A stretch of 64,000 nt of DNA from an uncultured Treponema sp. (GTDB lineage: Bacteria; Spirochaetota; Spirochaetia; Treponematales; Treponemataceae): NCBI GenBank assembly GCA_946186185.1, contig CAMHMJ010000016.1:1-64000 (forward strand), in the 5' to 3' direction. Shown here piece after piece: positions 17,143 through 25,290 of this stretch (positions within the stretch are counted from its first letter, which is position 1; each line of letters opens with the position of its first letter). The translations under genes and the position numbers were made by a program. The notes under the pieces were generated by a model. It did no database searches and was not told the DNA's origin. It saw only the letters and a program-made list of their open reading frames with translations.

Positions 17143-17763
17143 TTAGCTTCCTATAGTTCCTTTTGTGCTTGGAATGGCGCCGTTTCTTCTTGGGTCGATT
17201 TCTACGGCGTTACGGATTGCGCGGGAAGCGGCTTTGAAAAGGCCTTCCATTTTGTGGTGGTCGCTTCGGCCGCGGATTGTGTCTAAGTGAAGGTTACACT
17301 GGGCGCTGTTTACAAAGGCCTGCCAGAAATCTTCAAAACAGTCTGTCTGGAAGCTGGATTCTTTTCCGTCCTGACCGATTGAAACCAGCGGAATGCCTGT
17401 AAGCTGGGCGTTGCATACTAAGTAAGGGCGACCGCCAAAATCAACTGCCGCCTGAAGAAGTGCCTCGTCCATTGGATAAAGGAAGTTTCCTGTTCTGTAG
17501 ATTCCTGCACAGTCTCCCAGGGCTTTTGCAAAGCAAAGTCCAAGAACGATACCTGTATCTTCGATTAAGTGGTGCTGGTCAACTTCAAGGTCGCCCTTGA
17601 GTTCTCCGCTCAGGTCGAAAAGTCCGTGCTTGCAGAAGCTTTTGAGCATGTGGTCGAAAAATCCAATCGGGTTTTTTACGTCGCACTTGCCGGTTCCGTC
17701 AAGATTCAGTGTGAGGGAAATCTGTGTTTCCCCAGTTTTTCGTTCTACAGTAGCAGTTCGCAT
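17143..17763 (-). CDS. hisB: imidazoleglycerol-phosphate dehydratase
   Basis: HisB removes water from imidazoleglycerol phosphate to give imidazole-acetol phosphate in histidine synthesis. The 206-residue single-domain protein has the metal-binding motifs FFDHMLKSFCKHG (about residue 35), DLEVDQHHLIEDTG (about 60) and RSDHHKMEGLFKA near the C-terminus, so both His-rich clusters for manganese are intact. It lacks the phosphatase domain of the bifunctional enterobacterial enzyme. It lies downstream of hisG on the same strand but across a 200-nt repeat-filled gap. No other his genes are in the window. Confidence 0.95.
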   Translation of the reverse strand: MRTATVERKTGETQISLTLNLDGTGKCDVKNPIGFFDHMLKSFCKHGLFDLSGELKGDLEVDQHHLIEDTGIVLGLCFAKALGDCAGIYRTGNFLYPMDEALLQAAVDFGGRPYLVCNAQLTGIPLVSIGQDGKESSFQTDCFEDFWQAFVNSAQCNLHLDTIRGRSDHHKMEGLFKAASRAIRNAVEIDPRRNGAIPSTKGTIGS

Positions 17764-17794
17764 TTTTTTTATACTCCTGTGTGAGGCCGTCGGT

Positions 17795-17965
17795 TTGAGC
17801 GACCTCTAAATCGGGGCGTTGCGGGGTGTCCCCGCTGGAAGGGGTAGAGGAAGCCGTTGTTAATTTTCTTAAATAATTATGCGTCGCACGGCTTCCTTTA
17901 GTTTTTCTTTCGAAAAACTAAAATATTAACATAAGGCTGGAACGAGGGGGAGACTTCCCCCTCCT
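17795..17965. repeat. hairpin-rich intergenic element between hisG and hisB
   Basis: Four hairpins lie in a row: GCGGGG/CCCCGC, GGAAGCCGT/ACGGCTTCC enclosing an AT-rich loop, TTAGTTTTTC/GAAAAACTAA, and GAGGGGG/CCCCCTC. There is no ORF. It interrupts what would otherwise be a hisGB operon and may act as a terminator or RNA-processing site. Confidence 0.45.
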
Positions 17966-17967
17966 GC

Positions 17968-18840
17968 CTACAGCATTACCTTTCTAAGTTCGTATTCAAG
18001 AATGTCCGTTGCTCCCAGAGACTGAAGCTTTGGAAGGAGAGTCGGAACTTCGCTCTTTTTAACGGCGATTTTAACTGCGTAGCCGTCGTCGCCGAAAAGC
18101 GGAGAAACTGTCGGGCTCTTCATGCTTGGAATTCCCTTGATGAGGGCGTCGAAGTCTTTTTTAGAAACGTTCATTTCAAGCATTACGCGGCTTCGTGCGG
18201 CAAGAACTGCTTCAAAGAGCATTTTGAGTTCCATGATTTTCTGTTTTTTTGCCGGATCTGCCATTGCTTCCTTTGAAGCGTACATTCTGGTGGAAGATTC
18301 CATCAGTGTGTCCACGATTTTAAGTCGGTTTGCCTTGAGGCTTGAACCTGTTGAGGTGTTGTCGATAAGAATCTGAGCAAGAGCCTCATCGCTGTCCTGA
18401 ACGAAGCCTTCGCTGGTTCCCCAGGTGCGGAAAATTGTTCCGTCGATTTTTTTGGTTTCAATCCAGTTTTTGCTCAATGCCTGGTATTCTGTGGCGATTG
18501 TAACCTTGCCCTTTAAAAGCTTGTCGAAATCTTTTGTTTCCGGAATTGCGGCAACGATTCGAACCGGGTCAAAGCCCAGATCCATGATTTCTACTACATC
18601 ATCCTGAACGCCGTTTTCGTAAACCCAGTCTTTGCCGGAAAAACCAACATCGGCTTTATTCTGAGCAAGAAGTGCGCTTGTAATCTGTGGTTTTACAACC
18701 TGGAAAGCTAAATCATCCTGATTTGTGGTCGGAAAATATGTTCTGTCCGGAAGATGAATGGAAATGCCTACATCGTTTAAAAGTTCGTAAACAGATTCGT
18801 AAATGCGGCCTTTGGCTAAAAGAATTTTGAGTTTTTCCAT
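17968..18840 (-). CDS. hisG: ATP phosphoribosyltransferase, long form
   Basis: HisG condenses ATP and PRPP in the first, feedback-controlled step of histidine synthesis. The 290-residue protein begins MEKLKILLAKGRIYESVYELL and has the substrate-binding stretch QNKADVGFSGKDWVYENG and the PRPP-loop region QILIDNTSTGSSLKANRLK. A C-terminal domain of about 75 residues follows (AVKIAVKKSEVPTLLPKL), so it is the long, self-sufficient form that binds histidine and needs no HisZ. I use the ATG at 18840 because AAGGAG lies 8 nt upstream. The ORF track starts 30 nt earlier. Confidence 0.92.
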   Translation of the reverse strand: MEKLKILLAKGRIYESVYELLNDVGISIHLPDRTYFPTTNQDDLAFQVVKPQITSALLAQNKADVGFSGKDWVYENGVQDDVVEIMDLGFDPVRIVAAIPETKDFDKLLKGKVTIATEYQALSKNWIETKKIDGTIFRTWGTSEGFVQDSDEALAQILIDNTSTGSSLKANRLKIVDTLMESSTRMYASKEAMADPAKKQKIMELKMLFEAVLAARSRVMLEMNVSKKDFDALIKGIPSMKSPTVSPLFGDDGYAVKIAVKKSEVPTLLPKLQSLGATDILEYELRKVML

Positions 18841-18934
18841 AATTCGGACTCCTTTGTAATTTTTCTTCATTATAATAGAAGATGGCGTAGAAATTCAATT
18901 ATTTTCAATTATTGCGGGACTTTATTTACAATTA

Positions 18935-18963
18935 TTGCGCGACTTTATGTTCTTCTATAAAAT
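18935..18963 (+). promoter_or_regulatory. leaderless promoter of the omptin-like gene
   Basis: TTGCGC, 17-nt spacer, TAAAAT, then 7 nt to the ATG at 18971. No Shine-Dalgarno is present. Confidence 0.5.
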
Positions 18964-18970
18964 TATGGGG

Positions 18971-20197
18971 ATGAAAAAAAGGTTGCTGACGGCGCTGTTT
19001 TTTTGTTTTTCTTTGAGCGCGCTGTCTGTACATGCGGAAGATTCTCATATTTTTGGTGAAGGCGAGTGTACGCAGGAGGGCGGGGAGTTTACAAGTGCCG
19101 GCGGTGTGGTTTCTGGAGGGGCGAACCAGTGCGGCGAGACTGCCCGGGGCGTTGGAGATACCACTGTTGGTGGTGGCGGTGCTTCAAGCAGGGGTGTGGT
19201 GCCGGCTTTTTCTCTTCCGACGGTTTCTTTTGTTCTGGAGCCGCGGCTGGGGCTATCCAGCAGTTATTTCAGCGATTATCTTTACGGGTACGGCTCGATT
19301 TGGGATAAATCTAAACGGCTGATAAGCCGCCTGGACTGGAGGTGCGACAATATTCTGAAGCTGGGGTTCGGCGGGGCGCTGGAGATTGATTTTAGTCTGG
19401 TGCGTCTTTCCTTTGAGGGCTCCTGCCTTTTTAACATTCCAAATTCTTCGGGAGAAGATGATGGGGCGCTGTACGGAAGCTGCGGAACCATGTACGACAG
19501 CGACTGGCAAACTCCGGGAATGAAAACCTCCCTTTCGGTTCACGAGGTGGAGACGCCTTTTGGCTACGATTTTACGGCCGGAATGAAGCTTTGTCTTCCG
19601 GTGAAAGAGCATTTTACGGTGAGCTCCCGCCTTTCCTTTGTGCAGTACTATTCAAAGCTGTGTGCGGGCCACGGGGATGTGTGGAAGGGAACCACGAGAT
19701 ATACCGAGCTTGATGAAAATGTTCCCTGGAACAGTGATCAGGCGGTTTTCTTTAAGAAGAAAACCTATGGAATCGATTTGTTTAATACGATAAAGGCGGT
19801 TTTTGTGGATACGGGGTTTGACCTTAATTTTTCACGCTTCAGTATTAACGGAAATATTGGTTTTGCGCCCTGGGTTCTGGTGCACTCACAGGACCACCAT
19901 CACGGAAAGGAGGGCGGTTCCTGGTACGATATGAAGCAGGAAAGCTGGATGCTTCCGAAGCTGGAGTTTGAGTCTGTGGAAAGATTTTGGGAAAGCCTGC
20001 AGGAATTGCTGAAAAGTCAGTGGAATATTAATGTCTGGAAGTTCGGGCTTGGTGCCGGCGTAAGGATTATCGGGGAAAACAGCCTGAATTTTAATGCGGA
20101 AGCGGTTATGAGCGACCTGCTGATGGGGCTGGATGACACGGCCTTTTCTTTTACACGCTTTGATTTTGCGGTGAGCTACGGGGTTAAAATCTGGTAG
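18971..20197 (+). CDS. omptin-like outer-membrane aspartyl protease
   Basis: This 408-residue exported protein has a signal peptide (MKKRLLTALFFCFSLSALSVHAED), a Gly/Ser-rich segment (about 30-85) and then alternating beta-strands ending in an aromatic residue (FDFAVSYGVKIW), as in outer-membrane barrels. It carries the omptin pattern: ISRLDW (OmpT has ISQLDW), the acidic pair in MYDSDWQ (OmpT D83/D85), and DHHH in place of the OmpT DEH (D210/H212). Omptins cleave between basic residues in surface or host proteins. The family is best known from Gammaproteobacteria, so its presence here is notable. The ATG at 18971 is preferred, giving a clean signal peptide and a leaderless promoter. Confidence 0.72.
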   Translation: MKKRLLTALFFCFSLSALSVHAEDSHIFGEGECTQEGGEFTSAGGVVSGGANQCGETARGVGDTTVGGGGASSRGVVPAFSLPTVSFVLEPRLGLSSSYFSDYLYGYGSIWDKSKRLISRLDWRCDNILKLGFGGALEIDFSLVRLSFEGSCLFNIPNSSGEDDGALYGSCGTMYDSDWQTPGMKTSLSVHEVETPFGYDFTAGMKLCLPVKEHFTVSSRLSFVQYYSKLCAGHGDVWKGTTRYTELDENVPWNSDQAVFFKKKTYGIDLFNTIKAVFVDTGFDLNFSRFSINGNIGFAPWVLVHSQDHHHGKEGGSWYDMKQESWMLPKLEFESVERFWESLQELLKSQWNINVWKFGLGAGVRIIGENSLNFNAEAVMSDLLMGLDDTAFSFTRFDFAVSYGVKIW

Positions 20198-20307
20198 AGG
20201 ATTGATAGCGGAGGGCTCTTTGCGGGGGTGTGGTGGGTCTGCCCAGGCAGTGAATTCATCGCAGTGCGCCGGACAATTTTTTTAATGCAGAACTTCAAAT
20301 TCTCCTG

Positions 20308-20313
20308 TATAAT
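20308..20313 (+). promoter_or_regulatory. -10 box before the SpoIIE-type phosphatase gene
   Basis: A perfect TATAAT lies 7 nt before an ATG (20321) that opens a nine-codon upstream ORF, the same spacing used by other apparently leaderless genes here. The -35 region is weak. Confidence 0.5.
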
Positions 20314-20320
20314 TTAATAT

Positions 20321-20347
20321 ATGTATTTTTGGGGGAAGAAGGCTTGA
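20321..20347 (+). CDS. leaderless upstream mini-ORF (MYFWGKKA) coupled to the phosphatase gene
   Basis: ATG TAT TTT TGG GGG AAG AAG GCT TGA ends in TGATG, overlapping the start codon of the phosphatase gene by one base. With TATAAT 7 nt before its ATG, the mRNA would begin at or near this codon. Termination followed by re-initiation is a plausible control step. Translation itself is inferred. Confidence 0.4.
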   Translation: MYFWGKKA

Positions 20348-21729
20348 TGGACTTTAGTGTTTCAGGAATCAGGAAAAGGCATTTTGAGCACTATTATATG
20401 CCGGACCGGTTTCTGGAAGAAATCTCGGATGAAAATCTTTCCCATATGTCACTGGTTTCTCTGATTTTATGGATTCTGGGGCTGGCAAATATTATTTTTG
20501 CAATCGTGAGGGCGGAAGGGGATTTTACCGGGAAAGCGCCTCATTTTGCCTATTATGGAATTGCCTTTATAACCTCATTTGTAGTTTTTATATGGACTCA
20601 GATTCTTTTGCGAAAGCAGGTGGCGATTGACCACAGACTAAAAAACCTTCCTGTCTGTTTTGGTATGATTGGCATGCAGGTGTGTTTTATCATGAACTTC
20701 TGGCCCGACGGCGTGATTTTCAGTCATTACAACGGCTTTGTTCTTCTTGCCTGCGAAGGAATTCTAACCGGTCTTTTTGTTCATATTTATCCTAACCTTT
20801 TTGATCTGATTCATCTGCCTTTTATCATTGTAATCTTCATAATCGAAATCGAACAGATTGGAATTGTGTGCGCTTCCAACATTCTGGTGTATTTTGCAAT
20901 TCTTCACACGATGGTTGTGTACAAATGGGTGAATACCCGGGAGCTTTTCCTTCAGCGGGAAAAAATGGCCGCCCTGAACGCAAACCTTTCCAAGGAAATT
21001 GATATTGCGGCAGACATTCAGAAAAACTTCTACACTTGTGATGTTTCCGATATTAATGGCTGGGAAGTGGGCTATTACAACAGGGCAATGGCCGGGGTTT
21101 CCGGTGACTTGTTTGCCTTTTACAAGCGGGACACCATTCTGGACGGTCTTGGAATTTTCGATGTTTCGGGGCACGGTATTTCTTCCGGACTTTTAACCAT
21201 GCTTGTAAAAAATATCATCGAGCAGGAATTTTACAAGAATTCCGGACGCAGTCTTGATAAGGTAATGTATGAGATTAACGACCGGGTAATTGAAGCAAAG
21301 GGTAATGTTGAAAATTATCTTACCGGAATTCTTTCAAGGGTGAAGGACAATACACTTGAATTTGTAAATGCCGGTCATCCGCTTCCACTTGTGTACACAA
21401 AGGGCGACGACAATATTGAGCTTTTTATCGAATCGCCGGAGGAAAGGTACGGTGTTATCGGTTTAAGGGATTTTCCTACAAAATATCAGGTTGAAAGCTT
21501 TGATTTTTCCCGGGGAGATGAAATGATTTTCTATTCCGACGGTATAATCGATGCTGTAAATTCTGAAGGACAGGAGTTTGGACGAGAGAGATTTATGGAT
21601 TGCGTAAAAAAATACGTTTCTCTTCAGGCAAAGGATCAGGTTAATTTTATTTCTGAAGAAGTGCGGCTTTTTCAGGGAAAATCTGCTCAGAAAGACGATG
21701 TGACACTGATTATTATTAAAAAAATTTAG
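20347..21729 (+). CDS. membrane-bound SpoIIE/RsbU-type PP2C phosphatase
   Basis: This 460-residue protein has about six N-terminal membrane helices (about 35-205), a short helical linker (REKMAALNANLSKEIDIAADIQKNF) and a PP2C-like SpoIIE domain. The metal motifs SGDLFAF and IFDVSGHGISSGLL near residues 250-285 and the closing KDDVTLIIIKK are intact. Such enzymes dephosphorylate anti-sigma antagonist proteins or similar partners. The track start is a TTG at 20329. I prefer ATG 20347, which overlaps the stop of an upstream mini-ORF. The sensor signal and target protein are not encoded next door. Confidence 0.87.
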   Translation: MDFSVSGIRKRHFEHYYMPDRFLEEISDENLSHMSLVSLILWILGLANIIFAIVRAEGDFTGKAPHFAYYGIAFITSFVVFIWTQILLRKQVAIDHRLKNLPVCFGMIGMQVCFIMNFWPDGVIFSHYNGFVLLACEGILTGLFVHIYPNLFDLIHLPFIIVIFIIEIEQIGIVCASNILVYFAILHTMVVYKWVNTRELFLQREKMAALNANLSKEIDIAADIQKNFYTCDVSDINGWEVGYYNRAMAGVSGDLFAFYKRDTILDGLGIFDVSGHGISSGLLTMLVKNIIEQEFYKNSGRSLDKVMYEINDRVIEAKGNVENYLTGILSRVKDNTLEFVNAGHPLPLVYTKGDDNIELFIESPEERYGVIGLRDFPTKYQVESFDFSRGDEMIFYSDGIIDAVNSEGQEFGRERFMDCVKKYVSLQAKDQVNFISEEVRLFQGKSAQKDDVTLIIIKKI

Positions 21730-21888
21730 TATAATGAAGTGACTGTGGACTTCGGGGATTTGGTTTCAGCGATTCTGCAATTCTGCATTTTTACTGAATT
21801 TTTTGTAAATTTAAGTAACCTTAAATCTTTTTTTGTTTTTTAAGTTTGCTTTTAAAATAAAAATGAAAAATAAATAGTGGAGGATACT

Positions 21889-23244
21889 ATGGGCTTAATA
21901 AAAGCACTTGGTGGTGCTGCTGGTGGAGTACTTGCAGACCAGTGGAAAGAGTATTTCTATTGTGATGCTCTTCCTGCAAATGTAATTGCTGTTCGCGGAA
22001 AGAAAAAGGTTTCCGGCCGTTCAAGCAATACAAAGGGTGATGAAAACATCATTACTCAGGGTTCAATCATCGCTGTTGCTGAAGGACAGTGTATGATCAT
22101 CGTTGAACAGGGAAAAGTAGTTGATATTTGTGCAGAAGCAGGTGAATACAAATTTGATGCTTCAACAGAACCTTCTATTTTTGCCGGAAACTTTGGAAAA
22201 GGCCTTTTAAACAGCTTTAAGAACTTTGGAAAGCGTTTCACATTCGGTGGAGAAGCTCCAAAGGATCAGCGCGTTTATTATTTGAATACAAAGGAAATGA
22301 TTGGCAACAAGTTCGGTACACCTCAGGCTGTTCCGTTCCGCGTTGTTGATGAAAGAGCAGGAATCGATATCGACGTTTCTGTACGCTGTTTCGGTGATTA
22401 CAGCTGGAAGCTTGCAGATCCGCTTTTGTTCTACAAGAACGTTTGTGGAAACGTAACTGGTGAATACACTCGTGAAGAGCTTGAAGGCCAGTTGAAGAGC
22501 GAATTCCTTGGTGCTCTTCAGCCTGCATTTGCAAAAATCAGTGCTCAGGGTGTTCGCTACTCACAGGTTCCGGGACACACACTTGAGCTTGCTCAGGCTT
22601 TGAAGGAAGTTCTTACTGAACAGTGGACTGAATACCGCGGTATCGAAATCGTACGTGTGGGTGTTGCTTCTATCAGCGCAACTGAAGAAGACGAGAAGAT
22701 GCTCAAAGAGCTTCAGAAGACTGCTGCATTCCGCGATCCTACTATGGGTGCAGCTTACCTTGTTGGAGCACAGGCAGAAGCTATGAAGGCAGCTGCTTCA
22801 AACCAGGGTGCAGGAAGCGCAATGGCATTTATGGGTATGAATATGGCTGGTCAGGCCGGCGGATTCAATGCTCAGAACCTTTACGCAATGGGCGCTCAGA
22901 ACGCACAGAATGCTTCGGCTAACGCAGGTGCTGCAGGTGGAGCCGCTGGCGGTGCTTCTGGTGCAGCAGCAGGTGGCTGGAAATGTGCCTGCGGTGCAAC
23001 TGCAACAGGCAAGTTCTGTCCTGAATGTGGAAAACCAAAGCCGGCTGAAGAAGGCTTCTGGACCTGCTCTTGTGGTGCACAGAACAAAGGTAAATTCTGC
23101 GCAGAATGTGGTGCAAAGAAACCTGCCGGCGTTCCTCAGTACAAGTGCGACAAGTGCGGCTGGGAACCACCGAAGGGAACTAAACCTCCGAAGTTCTGTC
23201 CTGAATGCGGCGATCCTTTTGATGATGGCGACATCGTTCAGTAA
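21889..23244 (+). CDS. SPFH-domain protein with C-terminal zinc ribbons (YdjI-like)
   Basis: This 451-residue protein starts MGLIKALGGAAGGVLADQWKEYFYCDALPANVI, the pattern of the YdjI/virion-core SPFH family (COG4260). Bacillus YdjI works with YdjG, YdjH and PspA at the membrane. The SPFH core (about 20-290) is followed by a Met/Gly/Ala-rich linker (about 300-365) and three CxxC pairs forming double zinc ribbons (CACGATATGKFCPECG, CSCGAQNKGKFCAECG, CDKCGWEPPKG..CPECG). The start is ATG 21889 with GGAGG 5 nt upstream. The track's earlier GTG lies within that signal. The TPM-like array and pspC elsewhere in the window make an envelope-stress role likely. Confidence 0.88.
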   Translation: MGLIKALGGAAGGVLADQWKEYFYCDALPANVIAVRGKKKVSGRSSNTKGDENIITQGSIIAVAEGQCMIIVEQGKVVDICAEAGEYKFDASTEPSIFAGNFGKGLLNSFKNFGKRFTFGGEAPKDQRVYYLNTKEMIGNKFGTPQAVPFRVVDERAGIDIDVSVRCFGDYSWKLADPLLFYKNVCGNVTGEYTREELEGQLKSEFLGALQPAFAKISAQGVRYSQVPGHTLELAQALKEVLTEQWTEYRGIEIVRVGVASISATEEDEKMLKELQKTAAFRDPTMGAAYLVGAQAEAMKAAASNQGAGSAMAFMGMNMAGQAGGFNAQNLYAMGAQNAQNASANAGAAGGAAGGASGAAAGGWKCACGATATGKFCPECGKPKPAEEGFWTCSCGAQNKGKFCAECGAKKPAGVPQYKCDKCGWEPPKGTKPPKFCPECGDPFDDGDIVQ

Positions 23245-23298
23245 ACTTGAACTGAAAGTTATGAAAGCCAGGCGGCACTTTTGCCGCTGCTAGATAAT

Positions 23299-23334
23299 AA
23301 AAGTCCGGAACTGCGCTTTCCGGACTTTTTTTTT
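23299..23334 (+). terminator. terminator of the SPFH gene
   Basis: AAAGTCCGGA pairs with TCCGGACTTT, followed by a run of T. This is a classical intrinsic terminator. Confidence 0.85.
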
Positions 23335-23335
23335 G

Positions 23336-23528
23336 TGTTCCAGTGCCGCCACTGGAGCTTTGGTGAAGCTGCGGACTTGAAGGAAAGGTTTTGCGGGCGC
23401 CTATGGAAGCCTGCGACTGGAAGGAGCAGTGCGGAGCGGAACCAGACTGACGAAGGAAGTCTGGTGAAGCGGAGCACCGAGCCTCTGGCGGGGGCTGGAA
23501 CAGGCGTAGGTGGATGCCTTCCCGCCTA
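23336..23528. repeat. GC-rich intergenic repeat, second copy
   Basis: This gene-free segment has many ggagc and gcgga words. It shares the 14-mer GCGGAGCACCGAGC with the copy at 48.84 kb and general wording with that at 6.3 kb. It lies just after a terminator and before the FHA gene promoter. No coding signal. Confidence 0.45.
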
Positions 23529-23538
23529 AATAAAAAAC

Positions 23539-23567
23539 TAGTCAATCGGGCATTCGGGTTGTATAAT
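23539..23567 (+). promoter_or_regulatory. leaderless promoter of the FHA gene
   Basis: TAGTCA, 17-nt spacer, perfect TATAAT, then 6 nt to the ATG at 23574. There is no room for a Shine-Dalgarno. Confidence 0.6.
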
Positions 23568-23573
23568 TAAAGA

Positions 23574-23918
23574 ATGGAAAATCAGACAATTGTAACGGAC
23601 AGCCCAGTTGGGCGACATTTGGATCAGATAGCGGAGTCAAAACCGGCCAGTTATCTTATGTTTAACAAGCAGAAAATCGAGCTTGTGGCAAAAATCACTA
23701 TTGGCCGCGAATATGACAACAGCGTTGTGGTTGATAATAAGCTTGCAAGCCGTCATCATGCCGTAATTCAGAAAATCAAGGACGCTTATTTTATCAAGGA
23801 CGAAAACAGCACCAACGGAACTTTTGTAAACGGACTGAAAATTCCTGAAGGTAAGTATGTCCGCCTTAATCTTGGTGACAAAATTACCATTGGAACGGCA
23901 AATCTTGTAATTTCGTAG
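23574..23918 (+). CDS. FHA-domain protein (phosphothreonine reader)
   Basis: This 114-residue protein is essentially one forkhead-associated domain. It contains KITIGREYDNSVVVDNKLASRHHAVI (the Gly-Arg and Ser-Arg-His phosphothreonine-binding residues) and ENSTNGTFVNG. It should bind phosphothreonine peptides made by a Ser/Thr kinase. A matching kinase gene is two positions downstream and a phosphatase-like gene lies between, so the three probably form one signalling unit. It is leaderless by promoter position. Confidence 0.9.
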   Translation: MENQTIVTDSPVGRHLDQIAESKPASYLMFNKQKIELVAKITIGREYDNSVVVDNKLASRHHAVIQKIKDAYFIKDENSTNGTFVNGLKIPEGKYVRLNLGDKITIGTANLVIS

Positions 23919-23926
23919 GTTCTGCA

Positions 23927-25276
23927 TTGAATGAGCTTTACTTGCAGCTGAAGAACCTTTCCCTGGCGGAAAACCTTCCTGAACACGAATATTTATTTTC
24001 TCTTGCGGATAAAGCATCGTCACTTCTTGAAAAAGAGGTGGCCTGGTACCGTGCGCCGGCAAAAAACGGAAATGGGGGCGGTCTTCTGGATTTTACGGAG
24101 GAAGCCCGGAGTTCTGTTGTAACACGGGGTGTGTCAGCAGGGGAAGAAGCGGCATCTCGTGGGGCTGGAGATGTGTCCGGGGTTCGAAGTGGTGTCGGCG
24201 GTGCGGTGGGTGCACGAGATGTTCCTGGGACTGCGGGTGGAGCGGTGAAAGCTGCTGCCGGGGCATGCGGGTATGTCGCGGGGGCTTCTGCTGGCGTGTG
24301 TGCGGCGGGAGTGCCGTTCCGTGCTCCAGTTGAAAAGCCCCTTATAATTGTTCCGGACCTGCACGCCCGGTCTTATTTTTTAATGCATATTCTGGATTTT
24401 ACGCTGCCAGCAGGGTTCGTTTCCGGTACGGGATTTGTTATGGGCAATGGTCGCGATGGCTCTTCCTGCGGACAGACTTCTTCCGGCGGGCAGAGTTCTG
24501 CTTCCACCAGCCAGATGTCCGGTGCGGGATGCGCCCTGACGGTATTTGAGGCCCTTTCCAAAAATCTTGTGAATGTGGTTTGCGTGGGAGATTTGCTTCA
24601 TTCGGAACTGAGGGGAAAAGCCCGGTGGCTTAGGGCGGCCCTTGAGTTTGAGGACGGAAACTTTACCGGGGAAGCCATGACGGAGGAAATGAAGGAGGGG
24701 CTCAGCCTGCTTTCCATGGTGATGGAGCTGAAATGCGCATTTCCTGAAAGCTTCCATGTTCTGAAAGGTAATCACGAAAATATTTTGAACGAAGCGGGGG
24801 ACGGAAATTACTCCTTTGGAAAGTTTGCCAATGAAGGTGAAATGTGCCGTCTTTTTATGGGGGAGCAGTACGGGGACGATGTTCTGTACGTGGTTTCCTG
24901 TTTTGAAAAGGCGCTCCCGCTTTTTGCGGCCTTCGATTCCTGCGTAATTTCCCATGCGGAGCCCCTTCGTGCCTATAGTCGGGAAGAACTGGTTGAAGGT
25001 CTTCTGAAGCCTGAGGTGATAAAGGGACTTACCTGGACGGAAAACGGAGCCAGCGAGCCGGGAAGCGTAAGTGCCATGATTTCAATTTTTGCGAATTACA
25101 GGCGCTTCAGGTTTCCGTGCTATTTTGGCGGCCACAGACCGGTTCGGGGAAAATATGCTCTCAGGCAGAACGGCAGTTATATTCAGTTTCATAATCCGGA
25201 AGAGGAAAATGTGGTTCTGATTTCGGGGCAGCGGGACTTTAATCCGGATACGGACATTGTCAGTGTAAACAGATAA
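23927..25276 (+). CDS. PPP-like metallophosphoesterase with low-complexity insert
   Basis: This 449-residue predicted phosphatase has metal-binding blocks in order: VPDLHAR (Asp/His), VCVGDLLHS (GD), VLKGNHEN (the GNHE block), ISHAEP and FGGHRPV. They resemble the PPP family of Ser/Thr phosphatases, although the usual GDxVDRG block reads GDLLHS. Two Gly/Ala/Ser-rich inserts (about 65-135 and 165-205) interrupt the fold. The only in-frame start near the FHA stop is TTG at 23927, 8 nt after it, with no clear Shine-Dalgarno, so the start is uncertain. It lies between FHA and kinase genes, which suggests it reverses that kinase's action. Confidence 0.72.
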   Translation: MNELYLQLKNLSLAENLPEHEYLFSLADKASSLLEKEVAWYRAPAKNGNGGGLLDFTEEARSSVVTRGVSAGEEAASRGAGDVSGVRSGVGGAVGARDVPGTAGGAVKAAAGACGYVAGASAGVCAAGVPFRAPVEKPLIIVPDLHARSYFLMHILDFTLPAGFVSGTGFVMGNGRDGSSCGQTSSGGQSSASTSQMSGAGCALTVFEALSKNLVNVVCVGDLLHSELRGKARWLRAALEFEDGNFTGEAMTEEMKEGLSLLSMVMELKCAFPESFHVLKGNHENILNEAGDGNYSFGKFANEGEMCRLFMGEQYGDDVLYVVSCFEKALPLFAAFDSCVISHAEPLRAYSREELVEGLLKPEVIKGLTWTENGASEPGSVSAMISIFANYRRFRFPCYFGGHRPVRGKYALRQNGSYIQFHNPEEENVVLISGQRDFNPDTDIVSVNR

Positions 25277-25290
25277 ATCAAGGTGAAAAT

